From contig NZ_CP122960.1 of the NCBI RefSeq assembly GCF_029854195.1, positions 2,486,001 through 2,550,000 on the forward strand: a DNA stretch of 64,000 nucleotides, written 5' to 3'. The first letter of the stretch is position 1. The number at the start of each line of letters is the position of its first letter. The stretch is from Amylibacter sp. IMCC11727 (GTDB lineage Bacteria > Pseudomonadota > Alphaproteobacteria > Rhodobacterales > Rhodobacteraceae). The notes under the pieces are model-generated. The model had not been told where the DNA came from and searched no databases. It saw nothing but the letters and a program-made list of their open reading frames with translations. The translations under genes were made by a program, and so were the position numbers. Shown here piece after piece: positions 1 through 9,281 of this stretch.

Positions 1-469
1 ACATGTATCCATTGGCCAAATAACTGCCGATCAAGTCGCCGCTCATGTAATGGGCCGAAATCAGTTTTTGGATCAACGCCAGCCCCATCAGAATGCTGAT
101 CAAAAACACCGCCGCACGCGATACATTGCGCGACGCGTTATCCCCTGACGCACAGGCCACCATCAGCGCAATTCCGATGTAGGTGATGACAAATCCGTGG
201 TTTGCAATGACATAGAAATTCATCACCACGTTCAATGCCAACCCAAGCGTGATCCACAACAACAGAGTGAACCGATGGCGCATATCATCCGTAGCGATCA
301 GCAGGATCAGCAAGAACGGGACCGCCAAACGGGCCGCAAACGGGATGTAATCCTTGGTGGTGAAAAACACGAAAACAATCGCAGAAAATAAAATAAGGAG
401 CGTGCGAATATGCTCTTCGGTTACAAATCGGGCGATGGGCGCAATCAGGGTGCGGTCACGAAACGCCAT
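1..469 (-). CDS. Partial polytopic membrane protein, C-terminus beyond window
   Basis: The frame opens with ATG at 469-467 and stays open to the window edge, giving about 156 residues. The N-terminus is MAFRDRTLIAPIAR, followed by several hydrophobic segments (roughly residues 23-37, 45-60, 70-88, 92-106, 118-135), so it is an inner-membrane protein with at least four membrane spans. The upstream gene on the same strand stops with TAA at 471-469, so the two share one base (TAATG), a sign of translational coupling. I do not recognise the family. The partner gene also has an N-terminal membrane anchor, so the two products may form one membrane complex; that is inference. Confidence 0.75.
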   Translation of the reverse strand, partial: MAFRDRTLIAPIARFVTEEHIRTLLILFSAIVFVFFTTKDYIPFAARLAVPFLLILLIATDDMRHRFTLLLWITLGLALNVVMNFYVIANHGFVITYIGIALMVACASGDNASRNVSRAAVFLISILMGLALIQKLISAHYMSGDLIGSYLANGYM

Positions 470-1011
470 TAGGACTGCCCTCCGCCATTGCGTTCGAACA
501 CGGCAGATCGGACCACTTTTTGGCCTGACACATCGTATCTGTTTTCGTAGACCACCACAGAAATATCTTTGCGTTTGAATACTTTGCCTTCTGCGGGGAC
601 AACATCGCCAATCACGCTGTCATGCCAGCCAACCCGTGCCGCAAGGTTGATCAAAGCATCAGCTTGATTGTCTCTGGGATAATAGCGAACGTTTTCGGCA
701 GATGTAGTGATCTGATTTAAGAAATTTGTGCCACGCAAGCTGGCCAAGTCACGCCATGCCGAAAATTCTGGGGTTTCAGGCCAGACGCGCACATTGGCCG
801 CGCCTTCTGCACCTTTCAGTATGATCCAGACACTGCGATCTTCGACGTGAGGTTCGGTGTACATGCCAAACCCGCCGCCTTTCCATGCCAACAGCGGCGT
901 CGTTTTATGCGTGTAGGCCTGAAACAACACGTTAGCAGACACGACAACTGCCAAACCCGCAATCAGCAGTGCTGCTTTCTGCCCTGTCCAAATGAACATT
1001 TTTTCAAACAT
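469..1011 (-). CDS. Membrane-anchored hypothetical protein
   Basis: 180 residues. One hydrophobic segment near residues 13-33 acts as a membrane anchor or uncleaved signal; the remainder is soluble and probably periplasmic. A glycine-aromatic patch (WKGGGFGMYTEPH, residues 43-55) is the most distinctive sequence, and the C-terminal part looks like a mixed beta domain. No catalytic motif is evident. A GGGG stretch about 10 bases ahead of the ATG can serve as ribosome binding site. It is coupled by a one-base overlap to the downstream polytopic membrane protein. I do not recognise the family and assign no function. Confidence 0.7.
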   Translation of the reverse strand: MFEKMFIWTGQKAALLIAGLAVVVSANVLFQAYTHKTTPLLAWKGGGFGMYTEPHVEDRSVWIILKGAEGAANVRVWPETPEFSAWRDLASLRGTNFLNQITTSAENVRYYPRDNQADALINLAARVGWHDSVIGDVVPAEGKVFKRKDISVVVYENRYDVSGQKVVRSAVFERNGGGQS

Positions 1012-1188
1012 GATGCGCCCCGCAATACCCCGTATCTGTCCCTATCAAGCAGCTTTGTCCCCCGTCAACTTAAACCCACTAGATCGCGCAGCAAACACTC
1101 CATGTAGGGGCGCGTGATTTTTTCTACCCAAAGGCTAGAATTTCGCTATAGTCCGAAGAAAAGACCAATAAAATCGAGGTACAGGCCC

Positions 1189-1662
1189 ATGAGATGTCCG
1201 TTTTGCGGAAATACAGACACCCAAGTGAAAGACAGCCGCCCAGCTGAAGACCACGTTGCCATTCGGCGGCGGCGGTTTTGTCCGTCTTGTGGCGGGCGGT
1301 TTACCACCTATGAACGCGTCCAATTGCGCGACCTTATTGTGGTGAAAAAGAACGGCAAACGCGAAGACTTTGATCGTGACAAGCTGGAACGCTCCATTCG
1401 GATCGCGATGCAGAAGCGCCCTATCGAACCGGAGCGCGTGGATCAGCTGATTTCGGGCATTGTGCGCCGTCTGGAAAGCATGGGCGAAAGCGATGTGCAT
1501 TCTGACAAAATCGGTGAGATTGTGATGGACACATTGGCACGGATCGACACGGTTGCTTACGTGCGGTTTGCCAGTGTTTACAAGAACTTCCAAGCGGCTG
1601 ATGACTTTGAGGATTTTGTAAGCGAACTTCGTCCACCTGAACCGAGCGAAGACGACAAGTGA
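1189..1662 (+). CDS. nrdR: Transcriptional repressor NrdR
   Basis: 157 residues, the usual NrdR length. The N-terminal zinc ribbon has C3, C6, C31 and C34 (MRCPFCG ... RRRFCPSCGGRFTTYERV), followed by the ATP-cone domain (VVKKNGKREDFDRDKL onward). NrdR is an ATP/dATP-responsive repressor of ribonucleotide reductase genes. An in-frame ATG-less extension exists upstream, but the ATG at 1189 begins exactly at the conserved family start and has a GAGGT ribosome binding site at 1176-1180. The stop overlaps the GTG start of ribD by four bases (GTGA). The nrdR-ribD pairing is common in alphaproteobacteria. No NrdR box was seen locally. Confidence 0.97.
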   Translation: MRCPFCGNTDTQVKDSRPAEDHVAIRRRRFCPSCGGRFTTYERVQLRDLIVVKKNGKREDFDRDKLERSIRIAMQKRPIEPERVDQLISGIVRRLESMGESDVHSDKIGEIVMDTLARIDTVAYVRFASVYKNFQAADDFEDFVSELRPPEPSEDDK

Positions 1663-2762
1663 CGCCAAACACCATTGATGAACGCTGGATGCGATTGGCC
1701 CTGACCTTGGGCCGGCGCGGGCTGGGTCAAGTTTGGCCCAACCCCGCTGTTGGATGCGTCATCGTTAAGGAAGGTCGCGTTGTTGGGCGGGGATGGACGC
1801 AAGTTGGCGGCCGCCCCCACGCTGAGGTTCACGCCTTGGCCCAAGCAGGTGATGGTGCCAAAGGGGCCACCGCCTATGTCACGCTCGAGCCCTGCGCCCA
1901 CCATGGCAAATCGCCCCCCTGCGCCAACGCATTGGTAAAAGCGGGTCTGTCGCGTGTGGTCAGCGCCTTAACGGACCCTGATCCACGTGTCAGCGGTAAA
2001 GGTCATTCCATTTTGCGCGAGGCGGGTATCGAGGTGAGCGAAGGGATCTGTGCCGATCTTGCAAAGGATGCCCATCGCGGATTTCTTTTGCGCACAACAC
2101 AGAACCGTCCGCTGGTGACCCTTAAACTCGCCAGCAGTTTGGACGGGCGCATCGCAACACACACAGGGGACAGCAAATGGATCACTGGGTCAGCCGCCCG
2201 CAGATCGGTACATCTGATGCGGGCCCGCCATGATGCAATCCTTGTGGGGCGCAACACGGTCAGCAACGACGATCCTGATTTGACGGTGCGCGATATGGGG
2301 CTTAGCGCTCGCTCCCCCGTTCGCGTGGTTTTGGACAGTCACCTTTCAAGTGATCCATGCGCGAAACTGGTGACATCTGCAGGGAAAACCCCAACATGGT
2401 TTTGCCACGCAGACACCGCAACGGACAAAAACGGCCTGTTTCAATCGGGCGTCGAGGGCATCTCTTGCGCCACAACGGCCGCGGGTCAATTGGACATCAC
2501 GGATGTACTGCACAAATTGGCGGCCCGTGGCATCACGCGCCTAATGGTCGAAGGTGGCGGGCAAGTGGCGGCATCTCTATTACGGGCTGATTGTGTGGAT
2601 CAACTGGCACTTTATTCCGCAGGCGTTGTGATTGGGGCCGAAGGTCTGCCAAACATCGCTGATATGGGGTTTGACATGCTAAAGGACGCGCCGCGATTTG
2701 AACGCGTGCAAGCGTCCAGCATCGGTCCTGACGTTCTAACCGTTTGGAAGCGCGCCGCTTAA
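1659..2762 (+). CDS. ribD: Bifunctional diaminohydroxyphosphoribosylaminopyrimidine deaminase / 5-amino-6-(5-phosphoribosylamino)uracil reductase
   Basis: 367 residues, normal for RibD. The N-terminal deaminase carries the zinc/catalytic motif HAE (H54, E56) and the PCxxxxxxPPC pattern (C79, C88); the C-terminal reductase starts near TLKLASSLDGRIA and includes the MVEGGG motif. It catalyses the second and third steps of riboflavin synthesis. The start is a GTG overlapping the nrdR stop; a later ATG at residue 11 is possible but would trim the conserved N-terminus. The gene is cut off from ribE-ribBA-ribH by three capsule genes on the opposite strand and overlaps the end of kpsC by four bases tail to tail. 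Confidence 0.95.
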   Translation: MTPNTIDERWMRLALTLGRRGLGQVWPNPAVGCVIVKEGRVVGRGWTQVGGRPHAEVHALAQAGDGAKGATAYVTLEPCAHHGKSPPCANALVKAGLSRVVSALTDPDPRVSGKGHSILREAGIEVSEGICADLAKDAHRGFLLRTTQNRPLVTLKLASSLDGRIATHTGDSKWITGSAARRSVHLMRARHDAILVGRNTVSNDDPDLTVRDMGLSARSPVRVVLDSHLSSDPCAKLVTSAGKTPTWFCHADTATDKNGLFQSGVEGISCATTAAGQLDITDVLHKLAARGITRLMVEGGGQVAASLLRADCVDQLALYSAGVVIGAEGLPNIADMGFDMLKDAPRFERVQASSIGPDVLTVWKRAA

Positions 2763-4822
2763 CGCCACAGATGGGCGTAGCTGGCAAACAGGCCCTGCGC
2801 CTTGGCCAACCATCTGTTGCTGCCGCGCGCAGATCGTTGAACCTGCCCGTTTGCAAACCGCTCCAACACCGTTTCGATGGAACAAGGGATGCTTGTTACA
2901 GGGTCCCAATACAACGGATAATCAATCAACGTGGCATGGATCAACCCGTCTAATGTCACCTGCACATTGCGCCGTGCGGGCACTTCACCGCGGTCATCGG
3001 TCAAACCCCAGCCCGCGTAAAACGGTACACCAAAACAGGTCACGCCTTTGCCGCGCATCAGCGCCTCAAACCCTGTAAGCGAGGTGATTGTGGCCACGTG
3101 CTCCACCTGATCCAGCAGCGTGGCAATATCCGCATCTGGCAGGATCAGATCGGCAATTTCAGCAATTGCCGCCACACCCGCACCGCCATCGCGGAGCCCC
3201 GCCATTACATCGGGGTGGGGCTTATAAATCAAAAAGCTGTTTGGAAAGGCATCCCGCGTGGCCCGCACCAGATCAAGGTTTGTGCGCACCGCTCCCGCCC
3301 CTTTCAGGATGGATTGGTCATTTTCCACCTGCCCTGGGATCAATACCGTATGCCGCCCTTTTGGCAGATCAACAGATGCCGCCTTCAAATTATATTTGGA
3401 CAGCTTCAACGCCACCATCTTAGCCCGAATGGTTGTCGCCCGGTGAAAGGCAAAATCGGGTAATTCTGCGCTTTTAGCAATCAACCGCTCCAAGCGGCTT
3501 TCGCGGGTTGGGTCATAATAAATCCCCAGATCATCCAAGGCCAAGGACACAGGTTCGATCAGTTCTGCGCCCAGCCCGGCAGACCGCAAGAAACCATCCT
3601 CCACTCGATACAGCGTGGCCCCAACCGCCGCACAGCTTTCGGCCAATTCGACGGTTTCTTTCCCTGACCAGACCAATAAATCCGCCCCATCCCGTGTTGC
3701 GGCCCTTATTGCCTTGGGCACATCATCAATAAACAGGGGCGGTCGTGTCGTGCCTTTGAAAAACCGCTTCAAAAACCCGCGTTTCCACAACCGCATTCCA
3801 ACCAAAACTTGGGGCTTTTTAAACCTGCGGGCAAATGCGGCCTGCGTTGCCAAGGTGCGCGCCGTGCTGGCGCAATCGGTTTTGCGATCCAGAAACGGAT
3901 CATACCAATGGCAGTATTCCATGTAGGCAGCATGAAACAACTGCTCTGCACTGCGCGGCTCCGCTTGAACCGTCGCAGAATTGCGATCGTCGGTTAACCC
4001 AATCCCACAATAAAACGCGTTGCCAAACACAGTTGGACGATGCCTTGCAAAAATCGCTTCCATTCCCATGGTCGAAGACACGCAATACACCTTGTGCGCC
4101 GCTTGCATCAGCGCCCAAGGGGAGACCGCGTCACGTAACAACTGCACGCGCCCGCCCTGATCCGCCGCATCGAAATAGCCGCGCCGTTGCCCTGCACCCG
4201 TTTCAGGATGCGTCTTGATCACGATCGGCACATCAGGATTTTCTGACAGCGCCGCATCAAGCATCTGTTGAAATGTACCCTCGTCAGCATTTGCCCCCGC
4301 AATGGACGCATCATGGCGGGTCTGGTCTATCAGCAACACGAACTTTTCTGGCAGGTCTGGCAGCGAAACGGGAAAGTCGTTGTATTTTGACAGATGGTGG
4401 TCTGCCATAAAAGCAATCAAATCCCGCGCCTCTTGTTTTTGCGCCTCGGACATACTGCCAGATTGCGCCAACAGGTCTTGGAAATCGCTGGGTTTGTCCG
4501 TCTCAAAATAGATGCCCTGCGCGTCAAAAACCAAAGACTGCGGTCCTTCGCCTTGCCGCCCACTTTGCACAGATCGCAGGAAACCATCTTCGGCACACAG
4601 CACAGATCCGCCAGAACTTTGCGCAATCATTTGGCCGCGCTTCGCCGTTCCAGCCCGACCCCAGATCAACACTTGATCGGTGTCTCGTGGCCAGCCAAAA
4701 CGCGGCGCTTTGCCAAATGCGCCCAGCGCACGACGCAGCGGCTGATTGCGCCAATATGTTAGGGAAAAGCCAAAAACCCGTGGGCGCTTGGGTTCGGCAT
4801 CCACGGGTTTCTGATCTGTCAT
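2759..4822 (-). CDS. kpsC: Capsular polysaccharide Kdo-linker synthase, KpsC/LipA family
   Basis: 687 residues with two homologous halves, as in KpsC. Each half carries EDGFLRS (about residues 78-84 and 416-422), a KTHPET or KPHPDV segment, and a serine/threonine-rich sugar-nucleotide motif ending in GLTDDR (VSSTMGMEAIF ... GIGLTDDR; ITSLTGFEALM ... GWGLTDDR). KpsC enzymes are dual beta-Kdo transferases that build the poly-Kdo linker on lysophosphatidylglycerol for group 2 capsules, acting at the cytoplasmic face. It is the third gene of a block with kpsS and a Wza/KpsD-like exporter, 18 bases after the latter. Confidence 0.9.
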   Translation of the reverse strand: MTDQKPVDAEPKRPRVFGFSLTYWRNQPLRRALGAFGKAPRFGWPRDTDQVLIWGRAGTAKRGQMIAQSSGGSVLCAEDGFLRSVQSGRQGEGPQSLVFDAQGIYFETDKPSDFQDLLAQSGSMSEAQKQEARDLIAFMADHHLSKYNDFPVSLPDLPEKFVLLIDQTRHDASIAGANADEGTFQQMLDAALSENPDVPIVIKTHPETGAGQRRGYFDAADQGGRVQLLRDAVSPWALMQAAHKVYCVSSTMGMEAIFARHRPTVFGNAFYCGIGLTDDRNSATVQAEPRSAEQLFHAAYMEYCHWYDPFLDRKTDCASTARTLATQAAFARRFKKPQVLVGMRLWKRGFLKRFFKGTTRPPLFIDDVPKAIRAATRDGADLLVWSGKETVELAESCAAVGATLYRVEDGFLRSAGLGAELIEPVSLALDDLGIYYDPTRESRLERLIAKSAELPDFAFHRATTIRAKMVALKLSKYNLKAASVDLPKGRHTVLIPGQVENDQSILKGAGAVRTNLDLVRATRDAFPNSFLIYKPHPDVMAGLRDGGAGVAAIAEIADLILPDADIATLLDQVEHVATITSLTGFEALMRGKGVTCFGVPFYAGWGLTDDRGEVPARRNVQVTLDGLIHATLIDYPLYWDPVTSIPCSIETVLERFANGQVQRSARGSNRWLAKAQGLFASYAHLWR

Positions 4823-4840
4823 AACGCTAAACTGCGGCGG

Positions 4841-5956
4841 TTAACCACCAGAGGCCGCGCTCAGGGATTGCGCTGCACCAACGCTGGATGTCAGCACGCT
4901 CAGAGTTTTTGTCCACTGCACATACGGTGCCTCGGTCACATAGATTGTGTCCCCATCGCGGATTGCGAAATCTCGGCCGAGGAAAACACCTGTGGGTTCT
5001 GTCAGATCGAGAACATATGCAAAGCGTTTCGGCGTTTGGAAATCATTTCGGCCCAAGACGCGGTTGGCGAATTCAGGTGATTCATCGCGGAAGATGAAAA
5101 TGCCCGTTGGATCGGCAAGGTTGGAATTCAAACCACCCATAAAGGCAATCGCTTCGATCGCGGTCATGGTTGGTTGCGGGAATTCAACCAAGGACTGGCC
5201 ACCCGTTGCACCCAATGCAGTAAACCGACGCGTGTCTTCTTGGATTAGAATACGATCTCCAGGGCGCAGGGCGATGTCTTGTTTGTTGCTTTCAAACAAA
5301 TCTTCGAGCCATACTGTCCCTTTGTGTTTTCCCCGAATAACCGTGACGCGGGTGTTTTCTGGATCAGTTGTTACACCGCCTGCATTGGCGATCATGGTTG
5401 ACAGCGTGCTGGTGGAGGCCTCAATCGGGAACACACCTTGCCCCCCTGCCCCAACAATAGAAACGGTGGAACCGTCTCCTGCGGCACGCGCCACGATAAA
5501 TTGCGGATCAGGTGTTTGGCTGTCGAGCTTGCGCGTGATGATCCCACGCAGCTGTTCAGGTGTATTGCCCGCGGCGCGAATACGGCCAGCATACGGCACA
5601 AAGATAAAGCCCGATTGATCGACGGTGATTTCGGTCAGCGTGGACGGTGCTCCCGCGGTGCCAAAAAGGCCTTCTTCAACGTTTTCATAAACCGTGAACA
5701 GCAGACGATCCCCTTTGCGGATTGTATCCGCGCCGATGCGTCCTGCTTTCAGAAATTGATCGCTAAACCCGACAGATGCGCCTTCGGCGGTGGCTTGCAC
5801 CACACGATCGTTCACAGACACAATATATGCATTACCTTGCTGCTGAACGGAGCCTGCAAAGATTTCTCGCTTATTGGGGCCAGGTCGCGGCAATCCACAG
5901 GATGCCACGGTAAACGCCACAACGAAAAGAGCCATTACCCCGGCTCTGGGTCTCAT
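4841..5956 (-). CDS. Polysaccharide export outer-membrane lipoprotein, Wza/KpsD-like
   Basis: About 371 residues. The N-terminus has arginines, a hydrophobic core and a lipobox (VASC|GLP), so it should be a lipoprotein. A polysaccharide export (PES) domain follows (IRKGDRLLFTVYE ... FVPYAGRIRAAGNT), then SLBB-like repeats (VSIVGAGGQGVFPIE; FTALGATGGQSLVEF), each reading as one beta-grasp unit. The protein would form the outer-membrane channel of a capsule export machine. The ATG at 5956 starts just before the signal peptide; a TTG at 5968 has a better spaced AAGGG and may be the true start. The inner-membrane ABC pair (KpsM/KpsT) is not in the window. Confidence 0.87.
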   Translation of the reverse strand: MRPRAGVMALFVVAFTVASCGLPRPGPNKREIFAGSVQQQGNAYIVSVNDRVVQATAEGASVGFSDQFLKAGRIGADTIRKGDRLLFTVYENVEEGLFGTAGAPSTLTEITVDQSGFIFVPYAGRIRAAGNTPEQLRGIITRKLDSQTPDPQFIVARAAGDGSTVSIVGAGGQGVFPIEASTSTLSTMIANAGGVTTDPENTRVTVIRGKHKGTVWLEDLFESNKQDIALRPGDRILIQEDTRRFTALGATGGQSLVEFPQPTMTAIEAIAFMGGLNSNLADPTGIFIFRDESPEFANRVLGRNDFQTPKRFAYVLDLTEPTGVFLGRDFAIRDGDTIYVTEAPYVQWTKTLSVLTSSVGAAQSLSAASGG

Positions 5957-6060
5957 GAATTTTGACAAGGTTACTGCCCTTTTTATGTCAAACTGCCTCG
6001 GTTTTTTTCTTTTACCGTTGCACAAACATAAGATTTTTCAAAGCTTTTTGATTTACGGGG

Positions 6061-7365
6061 TTACTTCACGACCCGAAACTGTTGCATTGGGGCCGCGTTT
6101 GATCGGACCAACGCATCGTATGGATCATGCTCTGACAGGACCATATCCACCACTTGGCGGATCAATCGAACCCGCCCTTTTCGCGAATAATATCCGCCTG
6201 TAATTTGTGATGTCATCAGCAAAAACTGCCGATAATCGCGATATGCCGACATATCGGGTTTCTTTGGATGGGCGAAAAAATCGGCCAAATCCTGTTCCGA
6301 CGTGAACTCTGGCTTACAAAACACCCCTGTGCCCAGCGCCTTAACGGGCAATCCGCGCCACAACGCTTGCTGCGCGGCGGTAGAATTGATCGTCACAACA
6401 GAGCGTGCAAAATCCAACAATTCGGCCAGTTTGCCGCCGCGCACAAAATGCACGCGCCCTTCCAGCCCGTATTCTTTGGCCAATTGCGCCGCCACATGGG
6501 ACAGCGGCTGGCGGTCGTCTTCCAGCGGGTGTGATTTGAACACAAGATGATGATGTTTGGGCGCTTTTTCCGCAAAAGCCACGACGCATTCGCGAATGAA
6601 CTCGGCCATGCCAGTAAACCGCGAATGGCTACGGATGGACGCGTCATGGCTCAGTTGCAGCAAACTCAAATGATACACAAACCCATTGCGTTTGATCTGC
6701 TGAGTGGCCCGCCAACGCCGATACGCATAAATTGGGCGCGTGATCAAACGCTTGAAATGCAACCAAAATTCGTGGCTCACGGGACTGTCTCGGTGGGTTT
6801 CGTAATTTTGAAACCGTTTATTGCGCACCAAAATTTGCCAATGATACACGGCACCAAGCAGGATGTGCTGGCGCATATCCCCCCACCGGGCGGGTGCTTC
6901 GGGTTGTTCGTTATCCACATACTGCAGACCCTGACGCATATCCGCCACGCTCAGATCCATCAGACGGGAATGGCCGTTTACACCACCCCGCTCATAAGTG
7001 CACCAATAAGGGCGCAAATACCCTTCTTCAAAGCAATGGATGCGGATGCCAAGTTTCGTGGCCACCTCAATCGCTGTTTTGTGCAGTGGGCGCGTGTCCC
7101 CATAAATCACCAAGTCGGTGATGCTGTTGCGCATGAAATCTTCGATAAATACGCCCCACTGATCGTAAGGATCAGTATAGGCCACGAAAGTTGAACGGTT
7201 GCGCCAGAAAAAACGGTCCCCTTCGTTGAAACCAATTTTTGTGACAGAGGCACCGGATTGAACAATCGCCTTGCTCAGGTCATAAAAAAACGGGCCATGC
7301 GGACCCTGTAAAAACAGAAATGACTTTTCGTCTTGGTTCACTTTACCCACCGGTGACCCCTGCAC
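6061..7365 (-). CDS. kpsS: Capsule polysaccharide biosynthesis protein, KpsS/LipB family
   Basis: 434 residues. The N-terminal signature FLFLQGPHGPFFYDLS and the following NEGDRFFWR segment are diagnostic of KpsS, the transferase that adds the first Kdo of the capsule linker to the lipid acceptor. Further family marks are the FEEGYLRPYWCTYERGGVN stretch and the nucleotide-sugar binding region VVTINSTAAQQALWRGLPV. It is first in a minus-strand block with the exporter and kpsC (36 bases or more between genes). The start is uncertain: GTG at 7365 is used here, with two further in-frame GTG codons at 7350 and 7341, all before the conserved domain. Confidence 0.9.
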   Translation of the reverse strand: MQGSPVGKVNQDEKSFLFLQGPHGPFFYDLSKAIVQSGASVTKIGFNEGDRFFWRNRSTFVAYTDPYDQWGVFIEDFMRNSITDLVIYGDTRPLHKTAIEVATKLGIRIHCFEEGYLRPYWCTYERGGVNGHSRLMDLSVADMRQGLQYVDNEQPEAPARWGDMRQHILLGAVYHWQILVRNKRFQNYETHRDSPVSHEFWLHFKRLITRPIYAYRRWRATQQIKRNGFVYHLSLLQLSHDASIRSHSRFTGMAEFIRECVVAFAEKAPKHHHLVFKSHPLEDDRQPLSHVAAQLAKEYGLEGRVHFVRGGKLAELLDFARSVVTINSTAAQQALWRGLPVKALGTGVFCKPEFTSEQDLADFFAHPKKPDMSAYRDYRQFLLMTSQITGGYYSRKGRVRLIRQVVDMVLSEHDPYDALVRSNAAPMQQFRVVK

Positions 7366-7587
7366 CCTGCGCTGTTAAACGCAAGAAATACTGTGCATTT
7401 GTTGCTTTTGCCATTCAATTTTTACGGATCAACGCAGATTGCGCCCGTACCTTTACGACTTCAGAACACTCTTTACTCAGACGCACGTGCAAACCTTGCC
7501 TTTAACCGTGCGCCTTGGCACCATAGATGCCCTTGCCCAATTTGTACACAAAGGCTACGTGCAGGGCAGTAAAAATGAGGTGACATG

Positions 7588-8190
7588 ATGTTTACAGGTA
7601 TCATCACAGATATTGGCGAAGTGGCCGAGCTGGAACAACGCGGCGATCTGCGCGCGCGTATTGCCACCTCGTATGATCCTGAAACTATTGATTTGGGTGC
7701 ATCCATCGCTTGTGAGGGCGTTTGTCTAACCGTTATCGAAATGGGCACAGGAGCTGATAAGAATTGGTTCGATGTGGAAATTTCCGCGGAAACCGTTTCC
7801 AAAACTAATCTTTCATCTTGGGCCGTTGGTCGTCCGATCAACTTGGAACGGGCACTTAAGGTTGGCGATGAGCTTGGCGGTCATATTGTGTCTGGCCATG
7901 TGGACGGGTTGGCCGAAGTGATTTCCATCGCTGATGAAGGCGACAGCACCCGCGTCACGTTGCGCGCACCTGAAGAACTGGCAAAATTCATCGCCCCCAA
8001 AGGCTCGGTTGCGCTGAACGGTACATCCCTAACGGTGAACGGCTTGAACAATACAGATTTCGACATCAACTTCATCCCTCACACAAAGCAAAACACCACT
8101 TGGGGCCACGTGAAACTGGGTGATCAGGTGAATTTGGAAATTGACACGCTCGCACGATATGTGGCGCGTCTGGCGGAAATGACATCCTAA
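7588..8190 (+). CDS. ribE: Riboflavin synthase, alpha chain
   Basis: 200 residues. Two lumazine-binding barrels are visible: the first starts MFTGIITDIG, the second around ELGGHIVSGHVDGLAEV (near residue 93). The enzyme dismutates two 6,7-dimethyl-8-ribityllumazine molecules into riboflavin and a pyrimidine that RibH reuses. Two ATG codons stand in tandem (7585 and 7588); the second gives the family's MFTGII start and a better distance to GAGG at 7577-7580. The stop shares one base with the ribBA start (TAATG), so ribE, ribBA, ribH and nusB form a tight operon. No FMN riboswitch was recognised in the 220 bases upstream. Confidence 0.95.
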   Translation: MFTGIITDIGEVAELEQRGDLRARIATSYDPETIDLGASIACEGVCLTVIEMGTGADKNWFDVEISAETVSKTNLSSWAVGRPINLERALKVGDELGGHIVSGHVDGLAEVISIADEGDSTRVTLRAPEELAKFIAPKGSVALNGTSLTVNGLNNTDFDINFIPHTKQNTTWGHVKLGDQVNLEIDTLARYVARLAEMTS

Positions 8191-9278
8191 TGGCTGATGA
8201 TATCCAAAACGCGATTGCGCCCATCGAAACCATTATTGCGGACGCCAAAGCTGGCCGCATGTTCATTCTGGTGGATCACGAAGACCGCGAAAACGAAGGC
8301 GATCTGGTGATCCCAGCTGAAATGGCGGATGCGGCTGCGGTGAACTTCATGGCCACGCATGGGCGCGGCCTGATCTGCCTGACGCTTGAAAATGAACGCC
8401 TTGACGCGCTTGGCCTGCCGATGATGGCTGCGAGCAATTCATCGCGCCACGAAACCGCCTTTACCGTGTCCATCGAAGCCCGCGAAGGCGTGACCACGGG
8501 CATTTCCGCCCACGACCGCGCTAAAACGATCGAAGTGGCAATTGATCCAGAAACGGGCGCCCAAGATATCGCGACACCTGGTCACGTGTTTCCTTTGCGC
8601 GCCCGTAACGGTGGCGTTCTGGTTCGCGCTGGCCATACCGAGGCCGCCGTGGACGTGTCCCGCCTTGCAGGTTTGAACCCATCAGGTGTGATTTGCGAGA
8701 TTATGAACGAAGACGGATCCATGGCCCGCCTACCCGATCTGGTGACTTTTGCGAAAAAGCACGATCTGAACATCGGCACGATTTCCGATCTGATCGCCTA
8801 TCGTCTGCGCTATGATAACCTTGTGACGCAAACCCAAACCCGTACTGTCACATCTGCCTTTGGCGGTGATTGGGATATGCGGGTGTTTGCCGATAAAACC
8901 AACGACACCGAACATGTGGTGCTGGTCAAAGGCGACATTACCACAGACGAACCTGTCTTGGTACGCACTCATGCCCTGAATGTGGCCGAAGACGTGCTTG
9001 GCCTTGGGACCACAGGTAAACTGCCCCAAGCCATGGAACGCATCGCTGAAGCTGGACGCGGCGTTGTTATCTTATTCCGTGATCTGGACGCAAAACTGCA
9101 ACTTGATGAAGGCGACACACCGCGCCGTTTGCGCTACACGGGGCTTGGCTCTCAGATTATGTCTTCCCTTGGCATTCGCGACTTTGTCTTGGTCACAGAC
9201 AGCCCAATGCCTCAGATTATTGGCCTTGATGCTTATGATCTGAACATCGTTGGCACGCACCCCATTTCGAAAGGTTGA
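8190..9278 (+). CDS. ribB: 3,4-dihydroxy-2-butanone-4-phosphate synthase with degenerate GTP cyclohydrolase II domain
   Basis: 362 residues. Residues 1 to about 200 are a complete DHBP synthase: the acidic DHEDRENEGDL motif, the HGRGLICL segment and GHTEAAVDVSRLAG are all present, so it should make the four-carbon unit of riboflavin from ribulose 5-phosphate. The C-terminal half has the shape of GTP cyclohydrolase II, but where RibA has the zinc cysteines and catalytic residues (usually HSECLTGD ... RCDCG) this protein reads VRTHALNVAEDVLGLGTTG with no cysteine. The second activity is therefore probably lost, as in proteins called RibBX. A separate ribA must exist outside the window. Confidence 0.92.
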   Translation: MADDIQNAIAPIETIIADAKAGRMFILVDHEDRENEGDLVIPAEMADAAAVNFMATHGRGLICLTLENERLDALGLPMMAASNSSRHETAFTVSIEAREGVTTGISAHDRAKTIEVAIDPETGAQDIATPGHVFPLRARNGGVLVRAGHTEAAVDVSRLAGLNPSGVICEIMNEDGSMARLPDLVTFAKKHDLNIGTISDLIAYRLRYDNLVTQTQTRTVTSAFGGDWDMRVFADKTNDTEHVVLVKGDITTDEPVLVRTHALNVAEDVLGLGTTGKLPQAMERIAEAGRGVVILFRDLDAKLQLDEGDTPRRLRYTGLGSQIMSSLGIRDFVLVTDSPMPQIIGLDAYDLNIVGTHPISKG

Positions 9279-9281
9279 TCC

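Noticed and set aside
7366..7587. FMN riboswitch ahead of ribE
   Set aside because: None of the conserved FMN-aptamer segments could be aligned in these 222 bases; only an ordinary leader with GAGG is visible.
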